Part shown: positions 51,081-60,093 of the stretch, in pieces
Layout of the letters: the number at the start of each line of letters is the position of its first letter
Numbering within the stretch: the first letter of the stretch is position 1
NCBI RefSeq assembly: GCF_023715145.1
Contig: NZ_JAMBNP010000001.1
Coordinates: 930,001-994,000 of the forward strand
Length of the DNA: 64,000 bases
DNA from: Paenibacillus glycanilyticus
GTDB taxonomy: Bacteria; Bacillota; Bacilli; Paenibacillales; Paenibacillaceae
Reading direction: 5' to 3'
Notes under the pieces: generated by a model
The model's input: the letters and a program-made list of their open reading frames with translations, nothing else
What the model was told of the DNA's origin: nothing
Databases searched by the model: none
Translations under genes and position numbers: made by a program

Positions 51081-51995
51081 CTAATACAGACTTGTATTGG
51101 ACATTTTCTTGGATGCCGCGTTCATCGCAAACAAGAAGACAAAGTTAATTACGGTATTAAAGAGACCAATTGCAGATGCATAGCTGAACTGGTTGGATAT
51201 AATCCCAATTTTGTAGACATAGGTGGCAATAACCTCAGAGACAGGCAAATTCAGAGAGTTCTGCATCAAGAAGATTTTCTCAAAGCCGGTACTTAGGATG
51301 TTGCCCATACTGAGAATGAACAGAATGATAATCGTAGGCACCAGCGCGGGCAGATCGACATAACGGACCATCTGCAGCCTGCTCGCCCCGTCAATCTTGG
51401 CCGAATCATAGAGCTGCGGATCAACGGTAGACAACGCCGCCAAATAGATGATGCTGTTCCAGCCGCAATGCTGCCAAATATCCGACAGCACGTAGACCGG
51501 AATAAAGGTATTGGTCGAGGCAATCAGATTGATATGTCCAAGCCCAAGTCCCTTCATCATGTAGCCGATAACGCCGGTCTCAGGGGACATCAGCACGTTC
51601 ATCATGCCCACAAGGACAATAATGGATATAAAATGAGGCAGATATACGGTCGTCTGCATCAGATTTTTCATTCGCTTGCGGCGGATCTGGTTCAAGATCA
51701 GGGCAAGAATTATGGGCGCCGGGAACCCGACGATAAGGGTCGCCAAGCTGATTAGAAACGTATTGCGCATCAGATCGCTGAACAAATAGCTGTCGATAAA
51801 CTGCCTGAAATAGTCGAGGCCCCGCCAGGCGCCTCCGGTCAAGCCTTTCGAAAAATCAAAATCGCGGAACGAAAGCTGGATGCCGTACATCGGTATATAG
51901 TTGAAGATCAGAACAGCGGCAATGGCGGGCGCAATCATAATCCACAGCTGATAGTCCCGCACGAATGTCCGAAGTATTCCTCCTCTTACGCGCAT
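51081..51995 (-). CDS. LplB-type ABC permease
   Basis: CUT1 permease of about 304 residues with six membrane segments. EAA loop TVDPQLYDSAKIDGASRLQMV. FNYIPMYGIQLSFRDFDFSKG is the LplB-type signature. The exact start is unsure; ATG 51995 with GGGGG ten bases upstream is chosen over the longer frame from 52031. It follows the binding-protein gene across a hairpin. Confidence 0.92.
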   Translation of the reverse strand: MRVRGGILRTFVRDYQLWIMIAPAIAAVLIFNYIPMYGIQLSFRDFDFSKGLTGGAWRGLDYFRQFIDSYLFSDLMRNTFLISLATLIVGFPAPIILALILNQIRRKRMKNLMQTTVYLPHFISIIVLVGMMNVLMSPETGVIGYMMKGLGLGHINLIASTNTFIPVYVLSDIWQHCGWNSIIYLAALSTVDPQLYDSAKIDGASRLQMVRYVDLPALVPTIIILFILSMGNILSTGFEKIFLMQNSLNLPVSEVIATYVYKIGIISNQFSYASAIGLFNTVINFVFLFAMNAASKKMSNTSLY

Positions 51996-52023
51996 TGGCC
52001 GATAACCCCCTCTGCCTGCCAGA

Positions 52024-52056
52024 GCCGGCATGCCGTATCCAGTACGACATGCCGGC
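52024..52056 (-). terminator. Hairpin between binding-protein and permease genes
   Basis: GCCGGCATG (52024-52032) pairs perfectly with CATGCCGGC (52048-52056) around a 15-base loop, just after the binding-protein stop. No U-tract is present. It has the same placement as the hairpin at 11407-11437. Confidence 0.6.
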
Positions 52057-52069
52057 TTCCTGCAGCCTA

Positions 52070-53701
52070 TTATTGCTTTTTGTAATCGTCGTAATATTTC
52101 TGCATAATTTCAAGGTTTTGCTTCAGGCCGGCTTTCTCGCTTTCCTTCACGTAGCCGTCCCATTCCCCTTCGATGCCGCCTTTTGTTACCCATTTCGCAA
52201 AGTTGGTATTCGCCAGGTTCATTACGTTTGTATTGTTAAGCCCCATCGTGCTGTTTTCGGCACTCGAGTATTTCAGGAAGCCCGGGAACACGTCATTATC
52301 GACATCAATCGTAACCGCGTCGATTGGCTTGGATTGCTCCAGCACCTCCTGCATATCTTTGCCGAGCGTCAGCTGAAGGGTATCCGGAATGTAGAAAGCC
52401 CCGTTATCCGCCATGGTCGATGTCCATTTCCAAGTACCCGGATCCATCTTCGCATCGGCAGGCGGAAGAACGCTGTAGCTGCCGTCACCGTTATCCTTAA
52501 TGTTTGGTCCGAGGGAGCCGAACAGCACCTGCATACCCATATCCGGTGCATACAGCTCATTGATAAACCGCATAACGGCTTCCTTGTTTTTCGATTTGGC
52601 CGACATTACGATTTGGTTAACCCCGTAGTTCAAGGAGTTGTAATCATAGCTCCAGGACACATGGCTATCCGCTGTGGCCTTAAGCGGCGACATCGAGGTA
52701 TACTGCGGCGCAAGCTGCTCCCCGAACCGGTCGGAAGCGACCCACCCCATCGTGAAGCCAACCTTCGCCGTATCCCCTTCTCCGCGGGCAACCGACTGGA
52801 ATTTCGTATAATCATGCGTGAATACTTCCGGATTAATGAGGCCGGCTTTATAAAGCTTGTTCAGGAAGATCACCAGCGATTTGTAACGCTCATCCACCAG
52901 ATAGTTCTTCACGACGCCGTCTTCCACAAAATAACCCTGCGGGCTGCCATCGGTCAGAGTCATGCCCGTTCCGCTCAGCAGGTAAGCCGCGTTGAAGTAG
53001 CCCCCGATTCCGCCCGGCCAGTCCATTGGAATCTCGTCGTTAGGATCGCCGTTGCCGTTAGCATCCTTTTCCTTGAATGCGACAAGCACATCATACAGCT
53101 CATCCCAGGTTGTCGGCATGCTTAAGCCCAGGTTATCAAGCCACTTCTGATTAATGTATTGGCGCGTAGCCGTTGAAGGCCAATAGCGCTGGTATTTCGG
53201 AAGGCCATAAATTTTGCCGTCCGGCTGCTCGGCGATCTTCTTCGTCTCCGGCTTTGCGTCAAACATCGCCATAACGTTTGGCGCCTGATCCAGCATGCCG
53301 GACAGATCCTGGAACAATCCCTGGAACTGCGCCATATCGGCATCCGTAATGACGTTAGGACCAATGAAGAGATCCGGCACATCGCCGCTTGCCAGCATCG
53401 TTCCCTTCTTCTGATCCCAGTCGGCCGTAATTTCCTGCCATTCGATCTCAACGCCGGCTTTCTCTTCAACCTGCTGCAGCCATTCCATATCCTTTAGCGG
53501 TTTAGTCAGAGGATGCTTTGTCATAATAGCTGTCAGCTTGACCTTCTTGCCGCTGTCGGCACCGCTGGTGGCAGAGCTATTTGTCGCCTCACTACCGCTG
53601 CCCGTATTGCCGCCATTATTTCCGCCCGAATTGCTGCACGCCGACATAATCGTTGTTGCAGCGAGCATGACGGTGATGAAGCTGACTACCTTTTTTCGCA
53701 T
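52070..53701 (-). CDS. Sugar-binding lipoprotein of the arabinan importer
   Basis: Large extracellular solute-binding protein of 543 residues. Signal peptide with lipobox TIMSAC, then a Gly/Asn/Ser linker. Core features: KLTAIMTKHPLTKPLKDMEW, DVPDLFIGPNVIT, YGLPKYQRYWPSTATRQYIN, WDELYDVLVAFKEKDANGNG and EWDGYVKESEKAGL. Start ATG 53701 has AGGGGG seven bases upstream. It is the first gene of the operon that ends with the arabinanase, so it probably binds arabino-oligosaccharides. Upstream are two cre-like sites and the shared AAAAATGTC motif. Confidence 0.93.
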   Translation of the reverse strand: MRKKVVSFITVMLAATTIMSACSNSGGNNGGNTGSGSEATNSSATSGADSGKKVKLTAIMTKHPLTKPLKDMEWLQQVEEKAGVEIEWQEITADWDQKKGTMLASGDVPDLFIGPNVITDADMAQFQGLFQDLSGMLDQAPNVMAMFDAKPETKKIAEQPDGKIYGLPKYQRYWPSTATRQYINQKWLDNLGLSMPTTWDELYDVLVAFKEKDANGNGDPNDEIPMDWPGGIGGYFNAAYLLSGTGMTLTDGSPQGYFVEDGVVKNYLVDERYKSLVIFLNKLYKAGLINPEVFTHDYTKFQSVARGEGDTAKVGFTMGWVASDRFGEQLAPQYTSMSPLKATADSHVSWSYDYNSLNYGVNQIVMSAKSKNKEAVMRFINELYAPDMGMQVLFGSLGPNIKDNGDGSYSVLPPADAKMDPGTWKWTSTMADNGAFYIPDTLQLTLGKDMQEVLEQSKPIDAVTIDVDNDVFPGFLKYSSAENSTMGLNNTNVMNLANTNFAKWVTKGGIEGEWDGYVKESEKAGLKQNLEIMQKYYDDYKKQ

Positions 53702-53780
53702 GAAATTGCCCCCTCATTTCAAATGATTAGCTGGCAGCCGCATCTCTTTCGATGAGCTGATCCGGAACAACTGCCGTCCG

Positions 53781-53885
53781 GTATAACCACACTAATCGCT
53801 TCCGCATCAAGCCGTATACGTACAGTTTTCGAAAGGTCGACATTTTTTGAAAGCGTTTAACTAAAGGATCCTGAAAACGCTTCAA
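53781..53885 (-). promoter_or_regulatory. Control region of the arabinan operon
   Basis: The minus strand GCTTTCAAAAAATGTCGACC (53835-53854) matches the motif seen near 12.9 and 40.8 kb. Two sequences, TGAAAGCGTTTAAC (53848-53861) and TGAAAACGCTTCAA (53872-53885), read on the opposite strand match the cre consensus at 12 of 14 positions. A weak promoter TTGATG (53805-53810) and TTATAC (53781-53786), 18 bases apart, lies downstream. Not all of these need be functional. Confidence 0.4.
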
Positions 53886-53947
53886 TTACTGCCCATTCAA
53901 TTATTGTAGATGTTCAAAAATCGTAAACAGCAGCGCAGCAAAAAACA

Positions 53948-53974
53948 AAGCCCGCCGATTGATTCGGCAGGCTT
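53948..53974 (-). terminator. Terminator of the AraC regulator gene
   Basis: AAGCCTGCCGA pairs with TCGGCGGGCTT around a short loop with one mismatch, followed by TTGTTTTTTG on the minus strand. Confidence 0.85.
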
Positions 53975-53997
53975 GCTTGCGGCTGCAGTAGCACATG

Positions 53998-56277
53998 TCA
54001 AGAGATGAGCTTGTGGGTCTCTCTATATTGACCCGGCGTTGTGCCTACGATTTTTTTGAAGCAGCGGATAAAGCTTGACGTATTGGAGAAGCCCGTCTGC
54101 TGAGAAATGCCTTCCAGGGTCTGGTCTGTCGTTCTCAGCAGCTGAATGGAGGTTTGGATGCGGAATATATCGATGTACTCTTTAAAATTCTGACCCATCG
54201 TTTTCTTGAAGTGATGGCTGAAGTTCGAAGGCGACATGGAAAAATGATCGGCAATCAGCTGAAGGGAGAAATCGGGAATTAAACCCTTCTGCTCGATAAA
54301 CACTGTCATCTCATCCTGGGAAGCGTTCCTAACCTGCGGAAGCGTATTCTGAATCATGCGGCATAGCCTGTCGCAGCTGTCCCGAATAATGTCCGCCATC
54401 TGCTCGACCGTATACCGGAATTGATACGCCGTATCCGTCAGCCGGAGCAAATCGTCATCTTCCGGACTAAATCGCTGCAAGCCGTTAAGCAGAGCGCTGA
54501 CCGTATTGATGTAGACGCTTCTGACCATATGCGGCGGCATTCCTTCGCTTCTCAACTGGGTAACAATACGCTCGGTAATCGACCGGACGGATCCGGCGTC
54601 GTTTTTCAGAATGACAAGCTCCAGAGATTGCAGCAGCTCCGCGTAATAAGAGACCGTTCCGGACTTTGGCGTATGAAGCTCATCAAAGACGATAACCGGA
54701 CTGCCTCCCCGCAGCTGCTGATGCTCGGTTGCCCTTACAGCCTGCAGATAGGCTACATGAATAGCCTCCGTCCGATCGGGCTTGCTGGCTATTCCAATGC
54801 CGATCAAGATCTTCGCGCCGGTCTGTTCCTCCAGCTCCAGCCTGATCTCCGCCAGAAACTGCTTCATATTAAAATCGGCTTCATGAGAGCAGACGTAGAT
54901 CATTTCATGGCTGTAAATGCTCTTCAGGAAATAGCCCGCTACCGCTTGCGGCTGCGAAGTCTCCATGGATCGCAAGCATTCTACTACCTTACAGTCCATC
55001 GCTTCATCCGTCTTCGAGGACTCAACGGACAAGACGGCAACGGCAACCGCTTCGTGTGGGAAAGCAATGCCGTAACCAGCCGCCTGCTGCATGAAAGCTT
55101 CATCATTGCCCGCTTTGCCGCTGACCAGCTCGAGCAGCATGTTATCCCGAAGCACCGGCATGGTCTGCTTTACCCTGGCATCAAGAGAGCTGTTCGCCGA
55201 TACCAGCTCGCCAAGCGCAAACCGGATCATCTCAAATTCATTCATCGGCTTCCGCCCGGCGGGCTCAAACAGGTTGGCCGCGAAATCAACAATGCGTTTG
55301 ATCGGCTGATAGTTCCGGCGGATGGAGATATAGATGATCAGAAACTCCAAGAGCAGCATCATGCCGATCATCGCGATCGTATTGCGTTGAATCGCCTGAA
55401 TGCCCTGCAGCATCTCCGTTACGGGCAGGACGCTGACATATTGCCAGCCGTTCTTGTCAGACACGGTGTGCGAAATAATATAGGAGCTTCCGTCCTTCTC
55501 ATAAAAACCCGCTCCCTTGCCGTTCTTCGCAAGACCGCCAAGAAAGCTCTGAACTTCATCGGTCGGGATATATGCTCCCTTGCTTGAAGTAAGCAGCGGA
55601 TGTCCTTCTCCGTCTAATATAAAAAAGTCGCCGCTGTACATCTCGGACATAGAGTTTAGCATCCGGATAATCGTATCTTCGCGTACCATAATCAGCACGG
55701 CTCCCGGCGTCTCATAGCCGCCAATCGGAAGCGGAAGGGCGAAGGTAAGCATACGGACATGGTTGCTTCCCGGGATGATGACATCCTCCACCGGTCTCAC
55801 CGTTGGTCCCTTGAGACTGCCTAGTTCGCTGAACATATCAGGCCAGTCTTTATAGTAATAACCAATGCCCGGCTTGCTGAAGTCGCCTGTATTGTAAGCG
55901 CTTCCTGTTTTGGCGAACAAATAACCCATACTTTCAATATAAAGCAGGGTGTTGTCGATAAATCCGTCCGTGGCATTATATTTCCGCATTTCATTTGCAA
56001 TTTGCACCCGCTGATAATCGTTGTCTTCGGTGTTGTACAATTTGATCTCCCGGTTCTTCAGCAGCTCGAACGGCAAATTGTATACATAACGCGTAAACGT
56101 ATCCAGCGATGTCTTCACTTGCTCCGTAAGATGCGTGTTCCAGTCCATCTCCTTCTGCTTAACGACCGCTGTTGAATGTGGATAATAGTAAGCTAATATA
56201 ATCAGCAGCGGAAACAGCAGCACAAGAAAGTAAGAAACGAGATGCTGGATAAGCAAGTTCATACGGCTTCTTTTCAT
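53998..56277 (-). CDS. Membrane-bound AraC-family regulator (YesS type)
   Basis: Regulator of 759 residues. Start ATG 56277, with GGTGG seven bases upstream. Membrane segments lie near residues 13-32 (YFLVLLFPLLIILAYYY) and near 295-315 (IAMIGMMLLLEFLIIYISI), with a Cache-like sensor between them and a long linker after them. The C-terminal HTH pair reads FSLQLIADHFSMSPSNFSHHFK and LEGISQQTGFSNTSSFIRCFK. It lies upstream of, and reads toward, the arabinan importer operon, so that operon is the likely target. It is a distant relative of the regulator at 34600. Confidence 0.92.
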   Translation of the reverse strand: MKRSRMNLLIQHLVSYFLVLLFPLLIILAYYYPHSTAVVKQKEMDWNTHLTEQVKTSLDTFTRYVYNLPFELLKNREIKLYNTEDNDYQRVQIANEMRKYNATDGFIDNTLLYIESMGYLFAKTGSAYNTGDFSKPGIGYYYKDWPDMFSELGSLKGPTVRPVEDVIIPGSNHVRMLTFALPLPIGGYETPGAVLIMVREDTIIRMLNSMSEMYSGDFFILDGEGHPLLTSSKGAYIPTDEVQSFLGGLAKNGKGAGFYEKDGSSYIISHTVSDKNGWQYVSVLPVTEMLQGIQAIQRNTIAMIGMMLLLEFLIIYISIRRNYQPIKRIVDFAANLFEPAGRKPMNEFEMIRFALGELVSANSSLDARVKQTMPVLRDNMLLELVSGKAGNDEAFMQQAAGYGIAFPHEAVAVAVLSVESSKTDEAMDCKVVECLRSMETSQPQAVAGYFLKSIYSHEMIYVCSHEADFNMKQFLAEIRLELEEQTGAKILIGIGIASKPDRTEAIHVAYLQAVRATEHQQLRGGSPVIVFDELHTPKSGTVSYYAELLQSLELVILKNDAGSVRSITERIVTQLRSEGMPPHMVRSVYINTVSALLNGLQRFSPEDDDLLRLTDTAYQFRYTVEQMADIIRDSCDRLCRMIQNTLPQVRNASQDEMTVFIEQKGLIPDFSLQLIADHFSMSPSNFSHHFKKTMGQNFKEYIDIFRIQTSIQLLRTTDQTLEGISQQTGFSNTSSFIRCFKKIVGTTPGQYRETHKLIS

Positions 56278-56403
56278 CGGAATGCCACCTTTCGACCCGG
56301 CCAAACGGAAAGGATGGGAAAAGCCTCAATAATTGCTTTATTATACCACTTGGATCTGCGGCAGACTACGGTCGAAAGCAGCAAATGTCATCATTTTACA
56401 GAC

Positions 56404-56430
56404 AAAAAAAGAGCCGCCTGGCGGCAGCTC
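56404..56430 (-). terminator. Terminator of the MFS gene
   Basis: GAGC-GCCGCC stem with a TG loop (56411-56430), followed on the minus strand by seven T. It lies directly past the MFS stop. Confidence 0.85.
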
Positions 56431-56449
56431 CTATACTCCTTCTAACAGC

Positions 56450-57952
56450 TTACATATTAGCTTCTTGAACCTTCATATTTGATGCCGCAGCCGGCTGTTT
56501 TTCTTCCGAAGCCTGCGCAACCCGTTTAAGGAAGAAGGTCAGAATCAGGCCAACCACGCCGATTCCCACGATAACCAGATAAGAATCGTTCATGCCGCTG
56601 ATCGTGGCATTCGTAATCATCTGCTGCTGGGTAACGCCTTCCGTTGCGCCAGATGCCATGGCATCTTGCAGATGGGATTTCGTTTGCGTGGTCAGAATCG
56701 TAACGAGAAGCGATGTACCCACCGCACCGGCTACCTGTCTGATCGTATTGGAAATGGCCGTGCCGTGTGCATTCAGGCGGTTAGGCAATTGGTTGAGACC
56801 CGCCGTCTGCACGGGCATCATCAACAGTGCCATGCCAATACGGCGGCCAGTCGACATCAGAACCAAATACGTGTAGCTGGTAGTATCCGTCAAATTGATA
56901 AAGCCAAGAGTCGTGACGATGACGATAATCATGCCGGAAACGGACAGCCATTTGGCTCCGAACTTATCGAACAATTTACCCGTCACGGGCATCAGGAAGC
57001 CCATGATAAGCGCGCCCGGAAGCAGAAGCAGGCCCGATTCCATCGCCGTGTAGCCGCGTGCATTTTGCAGATACAGAGGCAGCAGCATCATATCCGCATA
57101 CATAATCATGGTGATGGCGATGTTGATGAACGTGGTTAAGGAATACATATTGAATTTGAATACCCGCAGATCAAGAAGCGGATTGCTCGACACCAGCTGC
57201 CGCCAAACAAACAGCACCAGAGCGACGAGACCCCCGATAATCGACAGCAGTACTTCTGCGCTCTCCCAGCCTGCGCTGGCTGCACGGCTGAAGCCATACA
57301 GCATGGCGCCAAAGCCAACGGTGGACAACACTACGCTAATCACATCGATCTTCGGATTCGAACGTTCCGATACATTCGTAAGGAAGACAAATCCGCAAAT
57401 GATAACAATTACCGCAAACGGGATCATGCCGTAGAACATCATTTCCCATTTGTAATTCTCCATGACCCAGCCAGCAAGAGTTGGGCCAATTGCCGGAGCG
57501 AAGATGATCGCGAAACCAACCATCCCCATTGCGCCGCCCCGCTTCTCCGGAGGGAACAGAGTTAAGATGACCGTCATCAGAAGCGGCATGATAATGCCCG
57601 CGCCGGCTGCTTGAATCAAGCGCCCGATCAGCAATACGTTAAAATCTGTTGCAATGGCGGATACGATGGTACCTGCCAGGAAAAGAATCATCGAAGTCTG
57701 GAACAGCTCCCGCGTCGTAAATCTCTGCATGAGAAAGGCCGTAATAGGAATCAAGATACCGTTAACCAACATGTAGCCCGTTGTCAGCCATTGGACGGTA
57801 GCAGCCGAGATGCCAAAATCATTCATTAATTCAGGGCCGGCTACACTCATGATTGTTTGGTTCAGCGTCGCAATAAAGGCACCCAATATCATAACAAATA
57901 AAATAGGCCCTTTTTTGACAGAACCGTATGCTTCTTTACTCAACCGCTCCAT
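56450..57952 (-). CDS. MFS drug-efflux transporter, DHA2 family
   Basis: Multidrug exporter of 500 residues with fourteen predicted membrane segments, similar to LmrB/EmrB. Conserved features: LGAFIATLNQTIMSVAGPE in helix 1, WLTTGYMLVNGILIPITAFL, the RFTTRELFQTS loop, and motif C-like GMVGFAIIFAPAIGPTLAGW. Helix 1 has Asn where most EmrB-type pumps have Asp. Start ATG 57952 directly abuts a weak AAGG, so TTG at codon 4 (57943) is a possible alternative. It is divergent from the TetR gene, with an inverted repeat over its transcription start. Confidence 0.92.
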   Translation of the reverse strand: MERLSKEAYGSVKKGPILFVMILGAFIATLNQTIMSVAGPELMNDFGISAATVQWLTTGYMLVNGILIPITAFLMQRFTTRELFQTSMILFLAGTIVSAIATDFNVLLIGRLIQAAGAGIIMPLLMTVILTLFPPEKRGGAMGMVGFAIIFAPAIGPTLAGWVMENYKWEMMFYGMIPFAVIVIICGFVFLTNVSERSNPKIDVISVVLSTVGFGAMLYGFSRAASAGWESAEVLLSIIGGLVALVLFVWRQLVSSNPLLDLRVFKFNMYSLTTFINIAITMIMYADMMLLPLYLQNARGYTAMESGLLLLPGALIMGFLMPVTGKLFDKFGAKWLSVSGMIIVIVTTLGFINLTDTTSYTYLVLMSTGRRIGMALLMMPVQTAGLNQLPNRLNAHGTAISNTIRQVAGAVGTSLLVTILTTQTKSHLQDAMASGATEGVTQQQMITNATISGMNDSYLVIVGIGVVGLILTFFLKRVAQASEEKQPAAASNMKVQEANM

Positions 57953-57982
57953 CCTTCTTTCTTGTCTCTCTAGACTAAATTT

Positions 57983-58008
57983 ACAACGTGTCGTATAGTG
58001 AACATTGT
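57983..58008. promoter_or_regulatory. Imperfect inverted repeat at the MFS transcription start
   Basis: ACAACGT and ACATTGT are outer arms 12 bases apart, six of seven positions paired. It starts right below the expected +1 of the MFS promoter, the usual place for a TetR operator. A second, perfect palindrome TTTACTAGTAAA is at 58140-58151, near the TetR ribosome site. Confidence 0.45.
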
Positions 58009-58017
58009 ATAAATTAA

Positions 58018-58045
58018 ATTATAGCTTGATGCGCACTCTTTACAA
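58018..58045 (-). promoter_or_regulatory. Promoter of the MFS gene
   Basis: TTGTAA (58040-58045) and TATAAT (58018-58023) on the minus strand are 16 bases apart. Confidence 0.65.
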
Positions 58046-58169
58046 GCAACGATTCCAAGCAAAAGTGTAAATTAGTAGACACATTCTGAATTATTGTAGT
58101 TTTTGTAAAGAAAATAATACAGTCGAACCAAAAATGTAGTTTACTAGTAAAGGAAAGGAATGTAAGCAA

Positions 58170-58766
58170 ATGGATAAAACGACAACAAAGACGGATCCCC
58201 GGGTCCTGCGGACGCGCCAGCTGCTAAGAGATGCCTTCGTGGAGCTGCTGGAAGAGATGGATATCGAGAAAATCTCGGTGAATAAGCTGGCCGAGCGAGC
58301 TACGATTAACCGGGTAACCTTTTACCTGCATTATAAGGATATCCCGGATATGCTGGAGAAGATGGCTGACGACATGATATCCGACATTCATCTAGTCCTT
58401 GACCGATCCGCTATAAAATCCGAGTCGCCCGAGGTCATCAATACAACCATGCTGGTCAAACTGCTTGAACATATTGCGGATCATTCGAAATTTTACAAGG
58501 TCATTCTGGCCTCCCAACGCACCACCATCTTTACGGAACGGTTATTGAGGATGCTGACCGGGCTCATCTCGGAGGGAATCGACCAGCGCGGCAGCCATTC
58601 CTACGTGGCGAAAGCCAATATTCAGAAGGATATCGCGATATGGTACAGCTCCGCCGCCCTGATCGGTACGATTGTGTCCTGGCTCCGGGCGGACTTGCCT
58701 TATTCCCCGGTATTTCTAGCCAAGCAATTCCTCCTGCTGCGCACGCTATCGGAGCAAAAAGAATGA
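58170..58766 (+). CDS. TetR/AcrR-family regulator
   Basis: Transcriptional regulator of 198 residues. The N-terminal 60 residues are the TetR helix-turn-helix: RQLLRDAFVELLEEMDIEKI, then VNKLAERATINRVTFYLHYK. The C-terminal helical part contains the KFYKVILASQRTTIFTERL segment and ends with LRTLSEQKE, as in the TetR_C_8 group. It has a weak GGA ribosome site and is divergent from the MFS exporter. It probably represses that gene and itself. The ligand cannot be read from sequence. Confidence 0.92.
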   Translation: MDKTTTKTDPRVLRTRQLLRDAFVELLEEMDIEKISVNKLAERATINRVTFYLHYKDIPDMLEKMADDMISDIHLVLDRSAIKSESPEVINTTMLVKLLEHIADHSKFYKVILASQRTTIFTERLLRMLTGLISEGIDQRGSHSYVAKANIQKDIAIWYSSAALIGTIVSWLRADLPYSPVFLAKQFLLLRTLSEQKE

Positions 58767-58785
58767 GACAACGATTGCGAAAAAG

Positions 58786-58833
58786 TAAGCCGCCCTCAAC
58801 CTGGGAATACTACATTCAGGTGAGGGCGGCTTA
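58786..58833. terminator. Bidirectional terminator between TetR and LacI genes
   Basis: TAAGCCGCCCTCA-CCTG pairs with CAGGTGAGGGCGGCTTA around a loop of about 13 bases. It is shared by the convergent TetR (+) and LacI (-) genes. Confidence 0.82.
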
Positions 58834-58859
58834 ATGTGTCGTGCTTATTTATGGACTAT

Positions 58860-59888
58860 TTATGGATTAAATGGCTTTGTGCTTTGTCTCACAATTAACT
58901 CCGGTTCGAGAGAATAAAGCTTCTTGACCTTTTCCTTGTTCATAAGATCCCGAAGCACCCGCACCGCCGTACGTCCCAGATTATTCGCCTGCTGCGAAAC
59001 GGTCGTAAGCTCAGGGATGACATGATGGGCGAGCGGAATATCGTCAAATCCAACAATGGAAATATCCTCCGGCACTCGGAGTCCCTTCTCAACGGCAGCC
59101 TTCAGCGCACCGATGGCGGTAAAATCATTTACGCAGCATACAGCCGTAGGCCGGTCTTTCAGCCCAAGCAGGGCTTCCATCTGTTCTCTTCCCGAATCTA
59201 CCGAGAAGCTGTCCGGCAAGATCCAGTCTTCCCTAACCGTTAATCCGGCGTCCTTCAACGTTTTCTTGTAGGCCCGAATCTTAACGGAGGTTGTTGACAT
59301 GTGACTTTGTCCGCCGATAAAGCCAATCTTCGTATGGCCGATGTCGATCAGATGCTTGACGGCAAGCACGGTGCCCGCATATTCATCCGTTACTACGCGC
59401 GTAATGCCGGAGTCCTTCAAATTACCGTTAACGAGCACCATCGGAATCTTTTGCGAATGCTCTACCACCTCTTGAATCAAGGCAGGGCTGCAATCCTTCA
59501 AATTGATCCGCCCGCCCATGAACAAAATACCGTCCACCCGCTTCTCCTGCATGATGGTCAGATACTCGGATTCTTTATCGTGAAGACCTATCGAATTGCA
59601 TAGAAAAAAAGTATGGCCGGATTCTCTGCCCTCTTGCTCTGCGCCAGAGAATACTTCAGGGAAGAAAGGGTTCGTAATATCCGGTAAAATGATGCCAATA
59701 ATCCCCGTTTCTTTCTTCAGCAAGCTTCTCGCGTTCGCATTCGGCTGAAACTGATATTTCTGCATAATCGCTTCGATCTTTTCCCGCGTTGAAGCGCGTA
59801 CGGGAGCCGTATCATTAAGCACGCGCGAGACCGTAGCTACAGAGACCTTGGCTTCTTTCGCTATATCGTATACAGTCACTTGCTTCAT
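58860..59888 (-). CDS. LacI-family transcriptional regulator
   Basis: Repressor of 342 residues. N-terminal helix-turn-helix VTVYDIAKEAKVSVATVSRV with the hinge helix (NANARSLLKKE), then a periplasmic-binding-protein-like sugar domain (IIGIILPDITNPFFPEVFSG, then VDGILFMGG, AVCCVNDFTAIGALKAA, ISIVGFDDIPLAHHV). It lacks the CcpA-specific sequence. Start ATG 59888 has GGAG ten bases upstream. Two LacI-type operators in its own promoter suggest autoregulation. The nearest carbohydrate target is the GH35/GH30 set just upstream, and similar sites occur at the SLH-GH43 gene. Confidence 0.94.
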   Translation of the reverse strand: MKQVTVYDIAKEAKVSVATVSRVLNDTAPVRASTREKIEAIMQKYQFQPNANARSLLKKETGIIGIILPDITNPFFPEVFSGAEQEGRESGHTFFLCNSIGLHDKESEYLTIMQEKRVDGILFMGGRINLKDCSPALIQEVVEHSQKIPMVLVNGNLKDSGITRVVTDEYAGTVLAVKHLIDIGHTKIGFIGGQSHMSTTSVKIRAYKKTLKDAGLTVREDWILPDSFSVDSGREQMEALLGLKDRPTAVCCVNDFTAIGALKAAVEKGLRVPEDISIVGFDDIPLAHHVIPELTTVSQQANNLGRTAVRVLRDLMNKEKVKKLYSLEPELIVRQSTKPFNP

Positions 59889-59926
59889 CTTATAGGTTCT
59901 CCTCTAGAACAGCTTATATATTTGAA

Positions 59927-59999
59927 ATTATACCAAAGTTAGTTTACTAATGAAACGGATTTCAAAGGCGACTTCGCTCGTTTTTTGTAAACGGTTTCA
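59927..59999 (-). promoter_or_regulatory. LacI promoter with two LacI/cre-type operators
   Basis: TATAAT (-10) is at 59927-59932 on the minus strand. TGAAACGGATTTCA (59951-59964) overlaps the -35 region, and TGTAAACGGTTTCA (59986-59999) lies 35 bases further upstream. The second matches the CcpA consensus fully, the first at all but one position; both also fit LacI-family operators. Confidence 0.6.
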
Positions 60000-60010
60000 A
60001 TCGTAATGGA

Positions 60011-60074
60011 AAAAGACCGCTGCCTGTCATGATCCATTCATATTAATGAACATCATCCCAAGCAGCGGTTTTAT
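60011..60074 (-). terminator. Terminator of the GH35 gene
   Basis: AAAACCGCTGCTTG pairs with CAGGCAGCGGTCTTTTT around a long loop of about 35 bases, on the minus strand. It lies directly past the GH35 stop. Confidence 0.75.
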
Positions 60075-60093
60075 TTCAACTTGACAACACGAT

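Noticed and set aside
58138-59949. Shared TAGTTTACTA before the TetR and LacI genes
   Set aside because: Ten bases in AT-rich intergenic DNA can match by chance, and the two regulators belong to different families.
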